Part shown: in pieces, positions 16,259 through 25,319 of the stretch
Layout of the letters: the number at the start of each line of letters is the position of its first letter
Numbering within the stretch: position 1 is the stretch's first letter
NCBI GenBank assembly: GCA_937139475.1
Contig: CAKZQF010000222.1
Span: 1 to 64,000, forward strand
Source of the DNA: an uncultured Gammaproteobacteria bacterium
GTDB taxonomy: Bacteria > Pseudomonadota > Gammaproteobacteria > Enterobacterales > Psychrobiaceae
Direction: 5' to 3'
Length of the DNA: 64,000 nucleotides
Program-made: the position numbers and the translations under genes
The notes under the pieces: generated by a model
Database searches by the model: none
What the model was told of the DNA's origin: nothing
The model's input: the letters and a program-made list of their open reading frames with translations, nothing else

Positions 16259-18106
16259 ATGAATGATTCACTTTTCCACGCTAGGCGTATTGTGTTGTCT
16301 TATTTGTATGAGGCGATGCTGCGGGTCATCAGCTGGAAGCTATCACTGCAAAAACGCTTTGCCCTGGTGCTTTACTTTGCAATTGGCGCGGGACTATGCG
16401 GTTTACTCTTTACCATTTGGCCTGCTCATATGGCCAGTTACTTTGGTTTTAGCTCGTTAAATGAAGTAGCACTTAATGATGTACGCGCTTATTATGGCAC
16501 CATGCTCATTGCACTAGCTGGGGTATTGGCTTGGAGTGCAAAAACAACACAAGGAGCCCGTTATGCCTTGTTGGTGATAACGGCGTTTGCTATCGGCAGT
16601 GCTATTGGACGCTGTATTGGTTTTGCAAACGGCATGCCTGTTGATAATATTCATGGTGCGCTGGCGGTTATTGAGCTGCTAGTTGCTATGAAAGCGGTCT
16701 CCGTTTACCGAAACAGCGATGGCTCAGACTCAGTAGATGAGTTACCTATATTAAATCCCACTCACCCGGAACAATTTAAACCCTTGTCACAACAAAATTT
16801 TAATAAACCTTATGCGTATTACAAGATGTTACGCGATGAATACCCGGTTTATAAAATGCCAACACAGGGCTATTACTGTATTTCACGCTATGACGATGTT
16901 TGCGCGATGGCGAAGAATACTACAGAGGTCTCTTCAAAAATCATGGAAATTTTGGTGACAGGCAAGCCAAAAGATCCAAACTTTAAAGGGAAAACACCAG
17001 TAGAGCGTTTAGGCGAACTGGGGGTTGTTCCTGTTGATGTTTTAGCAATACAGGATGATCCGATTCACATTAAGGAGCGAAAAATTGGCCATGCGGGGTT
17101 TAACGCCAAGTATGTTAAATCGCTAGAGGGGGAGGTAACTCAGCTGTGCGATGAAATGATGGATGAGTGCATGGCTCGCGGTAATATTGAATTTGTCCAG
17201 GATTTTGCTTGGCGCTTGCCAATGCGCTTGATCATTCGCCTATTAGGGTTTCCTGAAAGTGATTATGAGCAAATTAAAACGTGGTGCATGAACGGTATTC
17301 GGGCATTAAGTGGTACCGCACCGCGCGCTGAACTCGTCGGCAATGGCGCTGGTAGTGCTCAATTTATGCGTTATTTATGGCGACAATATTTACTGGCGAA
17401 AGCCAACCCTAAAGAGAATTTTACTGGTATCTTGATTAAAGAAGCAGCTGATCCCGGTAGTATTATGACGGACCAGCGCGCGGTAGCGACGTTATTGCAG
17501 CTGCTTATTGCCGGCAGTGATTCGTCAGCCAGCTCGATGGGCAACGCTATTCGTATGTTGGCCAAGTATCCAGCGTTAGAACAAGAGTTAAGAGATGATC
17601 CCGACAAGGTAAATAATTTTATTGAAGAGGTCTTTCGCACCGAGTCTGCGTTCCAAGGTCACTTTCGCGTAACCAATACGGACATAACACTACACGGCAT
17701 AACTATCCCCAAATCATCACGAGTGTTTTTAATGTGGGCTTCAGCCAACCGGGATGAACGCTTCTGGGATAACCCTGAAGCTTTTGATATGAATCGCGCT
17801 AAAGTAAAGAAGCATTTGACCTTTGGTCATGGCGCACATGCCTGCATTGGCCGAGAGCTTGCGCGTATGGAAATCAAGATAGTGATCAAACAGCTATTAG
17901 CTCGAACCAGCAAAATCGAAATCGTTGGTGACACGCCGTTTGAAGCCAGTATGTTCGCTAGAACGTTGCTGCGTTTGCCGCTTGCATTCTTACCATGTGA
18001 AAAGGATACGCAAACCAATCAAGATAATGTAACCCCTATTACAACGACAATAGATGAGAGCGAGCAACCTGCTTCTGTGTGCCCGTTTACCGGAAAAGGA
18101 GCTTAG
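16259..18106 (+). CDS. membrane-anchored cytochrome P450 with N-terminal DUF4345-like domain
   Basis: This 615-residue protein is a fusion. Residues about 30-160 hold four hydrophobic segments with the DUF4345-like pattern (ALNDVRAYYGTML). Residues about 180-580 are a bacterial P450 with the I-helix LLIAGSDSSAS, the E-x-x-R pair Glu457 and Arg460, and the haem loop FGHGAHACIG with ligand Cys529. The I-helix has Asp-Ser where Glu/Asp-Thr is usual. ATG at 16259 is chosen over an upstream GTG at 16217 because AGGGAGA lies 5 bases before it. Rubredoxin, ferredoxin and reductase genes follow with minimal spacing, so the operon supplies its own electrons. The substrate is probably hydrophobic; steroid is inferred from context. 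Confidence 0.88.
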   Translation: MNDSLFHARRIVLSYLYEAMLRVISWKLSLQKRFALVLYFAIGAGLCGLLFTIWPAHMASYFGFSSLNEVALNDVRAYYGTMLIALAGVLAWSAKTTQGARYALLVITAFAIGSAIGRCIGFANGMPVDNIHGALAVIELLVAMKAVSVYRNSDGSDSVDELPILNPTHPEQFKPLSQQNFNKPYAYYKMLRDEYPVYKMPTQGYYCISRYDDVCAMAKNTTEVSSKIMEILVTGKPKDPNFKGKTPVERLGELGVVPVDVLAIQDDPIHIKERKIGHAGFNAKYVKSLEGEVTQLCDEMMDECMARGNIEFVQDFAWRLPMRLIIRLLGFPESDYEQIKTWCMNGIRALSGTAPRAELVGNGAGSAQFMRYLWRQYLLAKANPKENFTGILIKEAADPGSIMTDQRAVATLLQLLIAGSDSSASSMGNAIRMLAKYPALEQELRDDPDKVNNFIEEVFRTESAFQGHFRVTNTDITLHGITIPKSSRVFLMWASANRDERFWDNPEAFDMNRAKVKKHLTFGHGAHACIGRELARMEIKIVIKQLLARTSKIEIVGDTPFEASMFARTLLRLPLAFLPCEKDTQTNQDNVTPITTTIDESEQPASVCPFTGKGA

Positions 18107-18108
18107 TG

Positions 18109-18288
18109 ATGAGTGACGAATTTAAACGATGGCGCTGTATTACTTGCGATTTTGAATATAACGAAGCATTGGGACTACCAGAAGAAGGTATAGCTGCAGG
18201 TACACGCTGGCAGGATATTCCAGATGACTGGGAGTGCCCTGATTGTGGTATCGGCAAAAGCGACTTTGAGATGGAGCAAATATTATGA
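18109..18288 (+). CDS. rubredoxin
   Basis: This 59-residue electron carrier has the two C-x-x-C pairs of rubredoxin, C-I-T-C and C-P-D-C, separated by the usual W-x-D-I-P-D-D-W segment, binding one iron. The ATG at 18109 is used, with AAAAGGA just upstream; an in-frame earlier start lies inside the P450 gene and is unlikely. The gene starts 2 bases after the P450 stop and overlaps the ferredoxin start by 4 bases, so it is translationally coupled. Rubredoxins usually serve alkane hydroxylases; here it may serve the P450. Confidence 0.92.
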   Translation: MSDEFKRWRCITCDFEYNEALGLPEEGIAAGTRWQDIPDDWECPDCGIGKSDFEMEQIL

Positions 18289-18608
18289 CTTTTGTTGTAA
18301 CCCAAGACTGTATCGGTTGTAAACACACTGACTGTGTTGAGGTTTGCCCTGTGGATTGCTTTTATGAAGGTGAAAACTTTTTGGTTATAAATCCCGACGA
18401 ATGTATAGATTGCGCACTGTGTGAGCCTGAGTGCCCCATTGATGCAATTGTTGCCGATAATATGCTTTCTGTTGAGCAAATGCCGCTGTTAGCCATTAAC
18501 GCCGAACTATCAAAGGTTTGGCCTAACCTTGATGAGGCAAAAGAGCCATTACCCGATGCTGCGTCATGGCAAGCCAAACCAAATAAACTTTCTCATTTAA
18601 TACGCTAG
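18285..18608 (+). CDS. seven-iron ferredoxin (FdxA-like)
   Basis: This 107-residue ferredoxin has the N-terminal pattern [17 protein letters not shown] and then [12 protein letters not shown], as in FdxA-type proteins holding one 3Fe-4S and one 4Fe-4S cluster. The C-terminal helical tail (about 65-107) is also typical. It overlaps the rubredoxin gene by 4 bases and is followed by a ferredoxin reductase gene. It is a likely electron donor for the P450, although proteobacterial P450s more often use 2Fe-2S or single-cluster ferredoxins. Cytosolic. Confidence 0.92.
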   Translation: MTFVVTQDCIGCKHTDCVEVCPVDCFYEGENFLVINPDECIDCALCEPECPIDAIVADNMLSVEQMPLLAINAELSKVWPNLDEAKEPLPDAASWQAKPNKLSHLIR

Positions 18609-18617
18609 GAGGCTGTG

Positions 18618-19391
18618 ATGGCAAAACTGGTTAAACAACGAGTGACCAGTGTTAAACATTGGAATGACACCTTATTTAGCTTCACTACAACACGTAACGG
18701 TAGTTTTCGATTTGAAAATGGGCACTTTGTTATGGTGGGGCTTGAAGTTGATAATAAACCGTTGATGCGCGCGTACTCAATCGTTAGTTCCAATTATGAA
18801 GATCATCTAGAGTTTTTTTCAATTAAGGTGGCCAATGGCCCCTTGACCTCACGCTTAGCAAAAATTAGCGTAGATGATGAAATCATGCTTAGTGAAAAAC
18901 CTACAGGAACACTGATTCAGGAGCATTTGTCAGCGGGGCGGAATTTGTACTTAATCAGTACTGGCACTGGTCTAGCGCCATTTTTGAGTATCATTAAAAA
19001 TCCTCAGCTGTATGATCGATTTGACAAAATAATTCTAACCCATGGTACGAGACTGGTTTCAGAACTGGCCTATCGTGATGTTATCACCAATGAGCTACCG
19101 AACAATGAATTTTTCGGTGAGCAGGTCCAAAAACAATTGTTATATTATCCAACGGTAACCCGTGAGGATTTTCGCAATCAAGGACGGGTCACCGACTTGT
19201 TAGCCAGCGGTAAACTGGCTGATGATTTAGGGTTAGCGCCAATCGACCCAGTATATGATCGCTTCATGGTATGCGGCAGTCCCGCGATGCTAAGCGATGT
19301 TTGCGACATCCTTAAAGCAAAAGGTTTTAGTGAAAGTCGCAATGGTTATCTGGGGGAGTATGTCATTGAAAGAGCCTTTGTGACGCAGTAA
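18618..19391 (+). CDS. ferredoxin--NADP reductase (Fpr-like)
   Basis: This 257-residue flavoprotein has the FAD motif RAYSIVSS and the NADP-binding segment LISTGTGLAPFLSI, and ends in the short C-terminal tail of the bacterial subclass I reductases (YVIERAFV). It transfers electrons between NADPH and ferredoxin. ATG at 18618 is preferred over a GTG immediately before it because AGGAGG ends 5 bases upstream. Being the last gene of the P450 operon, it probably feeds ferredoxin and rubredoxin for P450 turnover. Confidence 0.92.
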   Translation: MAKLVKQRVTSVKHWNDTLFSFTTTRNGSFRFENGHFVMVGLEVDNKPLMRAYSIVSSNYEDHLEFFSIKVANGPLTSRLAKISVDDEIMLSEKPTGTLIQEHLSAGRNLYLISTGTGLAPFLSIIKNPQLYDRFDKIILTHGTRLVSELAYRDVITNELPNNEFFGEQVQKQLLYYPTVTREDFRNQGRVTDLLASGKLADDLGLAPIDPVYDRFMVCGSPAMLSDVCDILKAKGFSESRNGYLGEYVIERAFVTQ

Positions 19392-19392
19392 G

Positions 19393-19420
19393 ATAACTCC
19401 CTTAAGTCTAAGGGAGTTAT
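19393..19420 (+). promoter_or_regulatory. 12-bp hairpin sequestering the ribosome site of the CSD-DUF1294 gene
   Basis: ATAACTCCCTTA (19393-19404) pairs perfectly with TAAGGGAGTTAT (19409-19420) around a 4-base AGTC loop. The right arm contains AAGGGAG, the Shine-Dalgarno of the gene starting at 19425, so the structure buries the ribosome site. It starts right after the reductase stop. It could instead end transcription, but no T-tract follows. The placement before a cold-shock-domain gene suggests thermometer-like control, which is inference. Confidence 0.6.
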
Positions 19421-19424
19421 ATTC

Positions 19425-20072
19425 ATGCGATTACAGGGACGGTTAGCTAATTGGAATGATGACAAAGGCTTTGGTTTTGTTCAGCCCAACGGTGGAGGAG
19501 AACGCGCCTTTGTCCATATCAAAGCATTTAAACGTAAATCGCGCCGCCCGGTGGATGGCGATGTGATCGTTTATCAACAAGTTGCAGGAAGGAAGGGGCC
19601 TGAAGCAAAAAATGTCCAGTTAGTATCAGACCGAAAAGCGCATATTAAAGCAAAAAACAAACATCAGGCAACGCAGGCTGGCAGCGCTATACACGTACGG
19701 TTGGCTAGGCTACTCTCGCCAGTATTTGCGCTCACTTTAGTGGGGGCTTATTTTCTTTCTAGACTGAGCATGGATATTATAGTGGCGTATTTAGCGCTTA
19801 GTTTGCTCACCTTTACTGTTTATGCTTGGGATAAATCAGCGGCTCAAGCCAACCGTTGGCGTACCAAAGAAAGTACCCTACATTTATTGGCATTATGTGG
19901 CGGCTGGCCTGGGGCTTTTTATGCGCAGCAACTGTTACGACATAAATCTAGCAAGCTATCCTTTTTGCGTATTTACTCACTATGCGTGTTAGCTAATATC
20001 AGTGCCTTTCTATGGTTTTTCGTTACCGGCGGCTGGCAACTGACGACTGATTTTTTGCCTTTACTTAAGTAA
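19425..20072 (+). CDS. cold-shock domain plus DUF1294 membrane protein
   Basis: This 215-residue fusion has an N-terminal cold-shock (nucleic-acid-binding) domain at about 1-65, with the RNP-like motif KGFGFVQPNG and FVHIKAF. A linker and a DUF1294 domain with three to four membrane segments follow at about 90-215, including the conserved DKSAAQANRWRTKE and GGWPGAFYAQ blocks. It is probably an inner-membrane protein with a cytosolic RNA/DNA-binding head. Fusions of this kind are common in Proteobacteria and of unknown role. The ribosome site is inside a perfect hairpin. Its 3' end overlaps the convergent hydrolase gene by 12 bases. Confidence 0.9.
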   Translation: MRLQGRLANWNDDKGFGFVQPNGGGERAFVHIKAFKRKSRRPVDGDVIVYQQVAGRKGPEAKNVQLVSDRKAHIKAKNKHQATQAGSAIHVRLARLLSPVFALTLVGAYFLSRLSMDIIVAYLALSLLTFTVYAWDKSAAQANRWRTKESTLHLLALCGGWPGAFYAQQLLRHKSSKLSFLRIYSLCVLANISAFLWFFVTGGWQLTTDFLPLLK

Positions 20073-20867
20073 CTTGACAATTTCTTGAGCAATGGGGTTA
20101 ATCACGCTATTGCTTACCCAGTACTGGCTGTGACTTAATGGATTCCAACGCTTTAGCCAACCACTAACCCGGATATTTTTATCTTCTATCCAGCTACTTT
20201 CATCCTTGTCATACATATCCCTTAATGGGTAACCGAGTACATCATGGACATCGAAAAAATTGAGCCATTTGAATTCACCATTTGGGCGCTTAAATAGCCT
20301 GGGCTCATCAATGCCGGCGCGAAATATCGGGATATTGCAGCCGGTGCCAATAAATAGTTTACAGCTGCTTAGTCTTCGAAACTCTCGTTGCGCCGGTGTT
20401 TGCCAATCATCATTGGCAAAAAATCGTAAATCACGGCCTGCATCCCAAATATAATTTGAAACCTGCTCACAGCCTAAAGAATGGCCGATAATAATAACCG
20501 GTTTATCGCTACTGCCAAGCGCGGCAAGTGAGTTATCAAATGCCGTCGCAATGGCACCATGCACCGCAAGGTATAACGATATATCAGAGTGAAGACTATG
20601 CTCAATTGATGCGCCATCAGAGAATTTATATAGCATAAAGCGTCTAAGGAAGTCCCAGCGCAACGGATACTTCTCGTTAATGGTGTGCCAGTATTGTTCT
20701 TGATTATATTGTAATAGATCTTGGTAGAACACACTCTCGACGTGAACTTGCTTGTCCCACAATTGCCCACCAATTTTTTGTCGAAGTTGCTCCACTAGAC
20801 GCTGATTATAATTGCGATCAGTATCTCCCATACCATGTATTGTAATAATTGCTAACTGCTTGCTCAT
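20061..20867 (-). CDS. alpha/beta-hydrolase fold protein
   Basis: This 268-residue protein starts with the lipase-like oxyanion segment IITIHGMGDTDRNY and has the nucleophile elbow IIGHSLGCEQV. Such proteins are serine esterases or lipases acting in the cytosol, since no signal peptide is seen. The acid and His residues are probably in the C-terminal third (FDVHDVLGY). It converges on the CSD-DUF1294 gene and sits downstream of the LuxR-type gene on the same strand, from which a terminator separates it. Substrate unknown. Confidence 0.8.
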   Translation of the reverse strand: MSKQLAIITIHGMGDTDRNYNQRLVEQLRQKIGGQLWDKQVHVESVFYQDLLQYNQEQYWHTINEKYPLRWDFLRRFMLYKFSDGASIEHSLHSDISLYLAVHGAIATAFDNSLAALGSSDKPVIIIGHSLGCEQVSNYIWDAGRDLRFFANDDWQTPAQREFRRLSSCKLFIGTGCNIPIFRAGIDEPRLFKRPNGEFKWLNFFDVHDVLGYPLRDMYDKDESSWIEDKNIRVSGWLKRWNPLSHSQYWVSNSVINPIAQEIVKLLK

Positions 20868-20900
20868 CGTTAACTACCTATAACCAATATGAAGTTTATA

Positions 20901-20934
20901 AAAAAAATGGGTCACAAACTTAATTTGTGACCCA
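20901..20934 (-). terminator. Rho-independent terminator after the LuxR-type gene
   Basis: An 11-base stem (20908-20918 with 20924-20934) around a 5-base loop is followed, on the minus strand, by a run of seven T. It ends transcription of the LuxR-type gene whose stop is at 20983. Confidence 0.9.
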
Positions 20935-20982
20935 CTTATTCTAGTCGCTGATAATTAATTAGTTGGATTGATAGTTCACTAA

Positions 20983-22125
20983 TTAGCCAATTGACGCAAT
21001 GCTTTTTGAAATGAGGCTAACTAACATTGACTGTTTTGATACACCAACTTTGGAAAATATTGAGCGCAGATGGGCTCTTGCGGTATTTTTGGCAATGGCT
21101 TGAATCATCGACGCTTCATCAAGGGTTTTACCTTCGGTAAGTAAAATTGTAAGCATCGCCTCAGATACGGTGAGGTTATACAGCGATACCAGCAAATGCA
21201 CAGAAATCTCAATATTGAGTTCAGGATCGTGAATAAAAACCATTAGGTGTGGACTGCCCTTGGTATCTATATAGGGGTTAATCGGCATAGGTTTTAAGAC
21301 CAGTTCATAATCAAGTTTGTTAGATTTTCGTGGCACGCCTAATGCTCTGGCGGGGATTAACTGTCTTGTTTTTTGTGCATTAATAATATCGCTAAAGCGC
21401 TCTTTAAACTCTTCATTTGCTTGACTGTCACTTAACTGAAGATGATTGTGACGCTCGCGCAGACCGTCTTTTTCTTGCAAGTATTTTGCAGCGACTTTAT
21501 TTGATGAAATGATATAACCATTTTCATCCAGGGTCACAATGCCCACAGACCGGCCTGTCATTGACTCGCTATAAACCTGCCTTTCAGAATGCAGGTGATG
21601 TTCGCGAATACCGTAAGTAATTGCCCGCTTAATATGTGATACCAGCAAGGTGAATACTTCCAGTTCAGCAACGGTGAATGGTCCCTGTGACTCATTACGA
21701 GAGAGCCGAATACTAAAATTGTTTTTATTTTCTCCAGGATAATCAATCCCCGCAACATAACGAATACCCAGTGGCTTGAGACAATTTTGGCAATATTCAC
21801 TGGTTTGGTATTCACTGTCGCTCACAAATTCCTCTAATGTGATTACTCGTTCAAAGGGGAGGTTATTTAGGGGATCTAATTGATAGTACTGTTCGGTATA
21901 GCTGTTGCCATAAGTCTTGGCGATTGTCTTAGGAATATCGCCGCCACTAGTAAAAAATATCCCTAAATCGTTTTCGGAAGGGGGACGGATAACAATAACC
22001 GCGTGATGTAAGTTAAAGGTCTTTTTCATCTGTGACAAAAAAGTTTGCCAAGGCTTTGTTTCTGAGGCGCCTTGATAGAGAAAACCCAACAATCTACTAA
22101 ATTCGGGAAGCTGCATATTTTCCAT
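20983..22125 (-). CDS. LuxR-type transcriptional regulator (TeiR/TesR-like layout)
   Basis: This 380-residue protein has a GAF/PAS-like sensory region in the first 300 residues (PAS-like block GRSVGIVTLDENGYIISSN at about 190) and a C-terminal LuxR-type helix-turn-helix at about 315-375. The latter reads YNLTVSEAMLTILLTEGKTL and ARAHLRSIFSKVGVSKQS. The steroid-responsive activators of Comamonas (TeiR/TesR) have the same size and layout, so a role in controlling the steroid-like cluster is reasonable but not proven. The gene lies between the P450 operon and a divergent TonB receptor operon. The C-terminal HTH is rather degenerate. Upstream, 744 bases to 22870 show no gene. Confidence 0.8.
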   Translation of the reverse strand: MENMQLPEFSRLLGFLYQGASETKPWQTFLSQMKKTFNLHHAVIVIRPPSENDLGIFFTSGGDIPKTIAKTYGNSYTEQYYQLDPLNNLPFERVITLEEFVSDSEYQTSEYCQNCLKPLGIRYVAGIDYPGENKNNFSIRLSRNESQGPFTVAELEVFTLLVSHIKRAITYGIREHHLHSERQVYSESMTGRSVGIVTLDENGYIISSNKVAAKYLQEKDGLRERHNHLQLSDSQANEEFKERFSDIINAQKTRQLIPARALGVPRKSNKLDYELVLKPMPINPYIDTKGSPHLMVFIHDPELNIEISVHLLVSLYNLTVSEAMLTILLTEGKTLDEASMIQAIAKNTARAHLRSIFSKVGVSKQSMLVSLISKSIASIG

Positions 22126-22678
22126 GATAATTTTAATCTTACTCCAATCAATAAAACTTCATTATTTTCCAATACCGTAATGTCTTTCTTGACGTTCTAG
22201 TCAATGCAATCAAATTTATTCCTTTCCTTATGTAAAATTAGCTCCTTTTAAAGTTATTGATTTTTATGGCTTTTAATTTGGTTGCAGTGTGTTTTCTTAT
22301 GACCTTAACACTAACTCGCAATTTGACACTACCGCGCTTTGACATATGAAATCAAGCGCTATACTTGGTGAATTTTATAATCGAGCCTAACGGAAAGTGG
22401 CTAATAGAGCTAAATATTGAGCACTTTATCTCATGGAAACGGGTCTTGTCGGCGGCACCAAGTAAGTTGTGATGAAGACTGTTAATTTGGTTGTTTTGCT
22501 CTGGTATCTTCAATGAACTGCTATTTTTGCGGGCGTTGTTAGCGCGGACGATTAGCTATATCTGAGCCAATTTTTGTGGGTATTTCACTATATCGGGCAA
22601 GGCTGTCAAAAATTAAAATGGGGGATTTTACTTTTAAAACAGTTGGTTATTTGATTGTTTGAAATCTATTCCTATGCA

Positions 22679-22697
22679 TAGTCCAAATGTGTGATGT
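22679..22697 (+). promoter_or_regulatory. shared upstream motif, copy 1
   Basis: TAGTCCAAATGTGTGATGT occurs 172 bases before the TonB receptor gene and recurs with one change at 25320-25338, before the propeller-like gene. A 19-base repeat in two upstream regions of one transport unit suggests a regulator site; the local LuxR-type protein is a candidate. The rest of the 22126-22869 gap is AT-rich and shows no gene. Confidence 0.45.
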
Positions 22698-22869
22698 CCA
22701 TCGTTTCCCTTATCGCTAATTTAAAATTGGAATTTAAAAAAAGTACAAAGGCAATATTTTTTGCGCACCTAGCTCACAATGCATTATCTCGCGGGGAAAG
22801 GTGATTGTAATTGATATATGTCTATTGTCGTAATAATAAAATTAGATAAAACCCAACCGAGGCACTGGA

Positions 22870-25242
22870 ATGTATACCGATAATAACAACACAAATTTCA
22901 ATTTCAGCATTAAACCACTAGCGTTCGCAGTTACATGCGCTTTGTCAGGTCAAGCGTTTGCGGCCGATGACCAACCAGCAGTTAAGGAAGAAAAGGGAAC
23001 GGGAATTGAACGTATCTCCGTAACGGCTCAAAAACGTGTCAGTACACTGCAAGAAACGCCAATTGCAATTACAGCGTTTGATGATGATGCATTAGAGAAT
23101 TTAGGTATTGATGACATCAGTGATGTCAGCAGTATGGCGCCCAATGTGAAAATTATTCCGACCTTAGGCAGTACCTTTAACGTGGGTATGAATATCCGTG
23201 GACTAGGCACAGCAGAACCTTCATTGGCAGTAGACCCTAAAGTCGGTATATATTTAGACGGTGTTTATTTAGCCCGTAGTGCCGGCGCAATTTTTAATGT
23301 GGTTGATTTGGAACGCATGGAAGTTTTACGTGGACCACAAGGGACCCTATGGGGTAAAAATACAACCGGTGGTGCGCTGAGCCTGGTAACGGTTAAACCA
23401 TCGACAGATTTTGAATTTAAACAAAAATTCACCGTCGGTTCTAATAATCAATTTAACTCAACAACCTCTATTGATAGTGGTGAGTTAGGTAACTTGACTG
23501 CCAAACTCACTTTCATGACTGGTGAGCACGATGGCTGGGCAACCAATACTTACGAAGGTGCTACAGAGAAAAATTTGGGCGCCGAAGATGTTGATGCCGC
23601 GCGCCTAGCACTGCGTTACACTGGCGAAGACTTTACTGTTGATTACGGCTACGATCGTACCGATGGCAGCTCTGTATCTATCCCTGGGCAAGTGAGTAAT
23701 GTTCGCGCTCCGTTCCCTGATCCAAGCGGTGGCATCTATTCTCATGCCGTGCCTACAATGCAAATGGGTACTGGAAAACTCTATGGCGGCAACGTGTTTG
23801 CAATGATGGCTGCTAATGAGCACGACGCTTCTCGCCAAACTGAATTTGAATTAGATAATCACGGTCGTGAGTATGTTGATATTGAAGGTCATAACCTAAC
23901 TGTTGAGTGGGACTTTTCTGACAATCATACCTTTAAATCAATTAGCTCAACACGTACATACGAGTCTGATTTAAGTGGCGGTCTTGATTTAGATGGTGGC
24001 GCGTATATGGCGGCAGCACTGGATTTTTCAACGATGCCTCCAGGTGTTGATTACACCGATGTAATCCCAAATCCAGCATTCCATTCGGTGAATGAAAAAT
24101 CACAAGAGCAAAAGTCACAAGAGTTTCAAGTCTTAGGTGAGTTCTTAGAGGGCGATTTGAAATACGTTGCCGGTTATTATTATTTCTCTGAGGAAGGGGA
24201 AGAGAATAACCCGTGGGCGCTTAATGTTTACACCGGCCAAGGTGCGAACCTTCTATTTGATAAAGAGCTTCCATACGGCGCCTTTTACCGTGTGAGCGCT
24301 AAATCTAGCGCGTTATTCGCTAATGTTGACTATAAAATCAGTGATTCTGTAAATGTGGTGGCAGGTATCCGTCATACCAGTGATGAAAAATCACTCACCA
24401 ACGTTGCACAAAACGATAAGATGCTGCGCAATGACCTAAAAGCTGAAGATGACTGGACTAAAACCGTCGGCTCATTTTTAGTGAACTATGTGATGGATGA
24501 AGACTTAACTATCTACGGTAAGGTGGCGCAAGGTTACGCCTCGGGTGTTTACAATCCTGGCTCAATTGATCGCTTTGCGTATTTGAACCCTGCGAACATG
24601 GGACAAGCAAACTATGAAGGCACGCTAACGCCTGCTGATCCAGAGGATACTACCTCGTACGAAATTGGTGCTAAGTCGATGCTGATGGATGACCGTTTGA
24701 TGATAAATACCGCGGTCTTCTTTAACGACAATACCAACCTTCAAATCACCGAATTAGACGGCAGTATTCGACGTTCATTGAATTCTGGTGAGTCAGAAAC
24801 ACTTGGCTTTGAATTGGATGCGAAATTTGCTGCCACTGAGGATTTATTCTTTACCGCAAGCTATGGCTACCGTGATACTGAATATACCGATGAAGAGTTT
24901 ACTGATTTAAACCGTTTCTCAGCATCTGTTGCGATGAGCTGGACAATAGCTGAACTAGAGTTTGGTAACCTTTCATTCCACTCTAGTTACGTGATGAATG
25001 ATGATTACCAGTTTACAGCAAGAGACCCAAGCCTGGTTGTAGATGGTTATGAATTGCTTAATGCACGATTGACGTTATCAGATATTAAAGTGGGCGAGCG
25101 CTCAAACCTTAAAGTCTCACTTTGGGGTAAAAACGTTACCGATGAAGATTATGTCATTCATGGAGCAAACTTTAGTTACTTCGACTCTAAAACTTACGGT
25201 GCTCCAGCGACTTATGGCTTAGATGTTACGTTTAATTTCTAA
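22870..25242 (+). CDS. TonB-dependent receptor
   Basis: This 790-residue outer-membrane transporter has a signal peptide up to about residue 32 and a TonB-box-like ERISVTAQKR. The plug domain at about 55-170 has the typical MNIRGLGT and MEVLRGPQGTLWGKNTTGGA motifs, and the barrel ends in DVTFNF. This subgroup, often without iron-uptake genes nearby, is used by many Proteobacteria to import steroids, terpenoids and other organic substrates. Its neighbours (propeller-like protein and penicillin-acylase family hydrolase) suggest uptake of an amide- or ester-conjugated compound. The ATG at 22870 follows GAGGCAC. A terminator follows the gene. Confidence 0.9.
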   Translation: MYTDNNNTNFNFSIKPLAFAVTCALSGQAFAADDQPAVKEEKGTGIERISVTAQKRVSTLQETPIAITAFDDDALENLGIDDISDVSSMAPNVKIIPTLGSTFNVGMNIRGLGTAEPSLAVDPKVGIYLDGVYLARSAGAIFNVVDLERMEVLRGPQGTLWGKNTTGGALSLVTVKPSTDFEFKQKFTVGSNNQFNSTTSIDSGELGNLTAKLTFMTGEHDGWATNTYEGATEKNLGAEDVDAARLALRYTGEDFTVDYGYDRTDGSSVSIPGQVSNVRAPFPDPSGGIYSHAVPTMQMGTGKLYGGNVFAMMAANEHDASRQTEFELDNHGREYVDIEGHNLTVEWDFSDNHTFKSISSTRTYESDLSGGLDLDGGAYMAAALDFSTMPPGVDYTDVIPNPAFHSVNEKSQEQKSQEFQVLGEFLEGDLKYVAGYYYFSEEGEENNPWALNVYTGQGANLLFDKELPYGAFYRVSAKSSALFANVDYKISDSVNVVAGIRHTSDEKSLTNVAQNDKMLRNDLKAEDDWTKTVGSFLVNYVMDEDLTIYGKVAQGYASGVYNPGSIDRFAYLNPANMGQANYEGTLTPADPEDTTSYEIGAKSMLMDDRLMINTAVFFNDNTNLQITELDGSIRRSLNSGESETLGFELDAKFAATEDLFFTASYGYRDTEYTDEEFTDLNRFSASVAMSWTIAELEFGNLSFHSSYVMNDDYQFTARDPSLVVDGYELLNARLTLSDIKVGERSNLKVSLWGKNVTDEDYVIHGANFSYFDSKTYGAPATYGLDVTFNF

Positions 25243-25266
25243 ATTCGTAACAGCCTAACGCAAATG

Positions 25267-25297
25267 AAAAACCGATGCTTTGTCATCGGTTTTTTTA
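25267..25297 (+). terminator. Rho-independent terminator after the TonB receptor
   Basis: An 11-base stem (25267-25277 with 25284-25294) around a 6-base loop runs into a T-tract. It begins 25 bases after the stop codon, so the next gene needs its own promoter. Confidence 0.9.
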
Positions 25298-25319
25298 TGG
25301 CTGGCACGCTGCTATTTGT

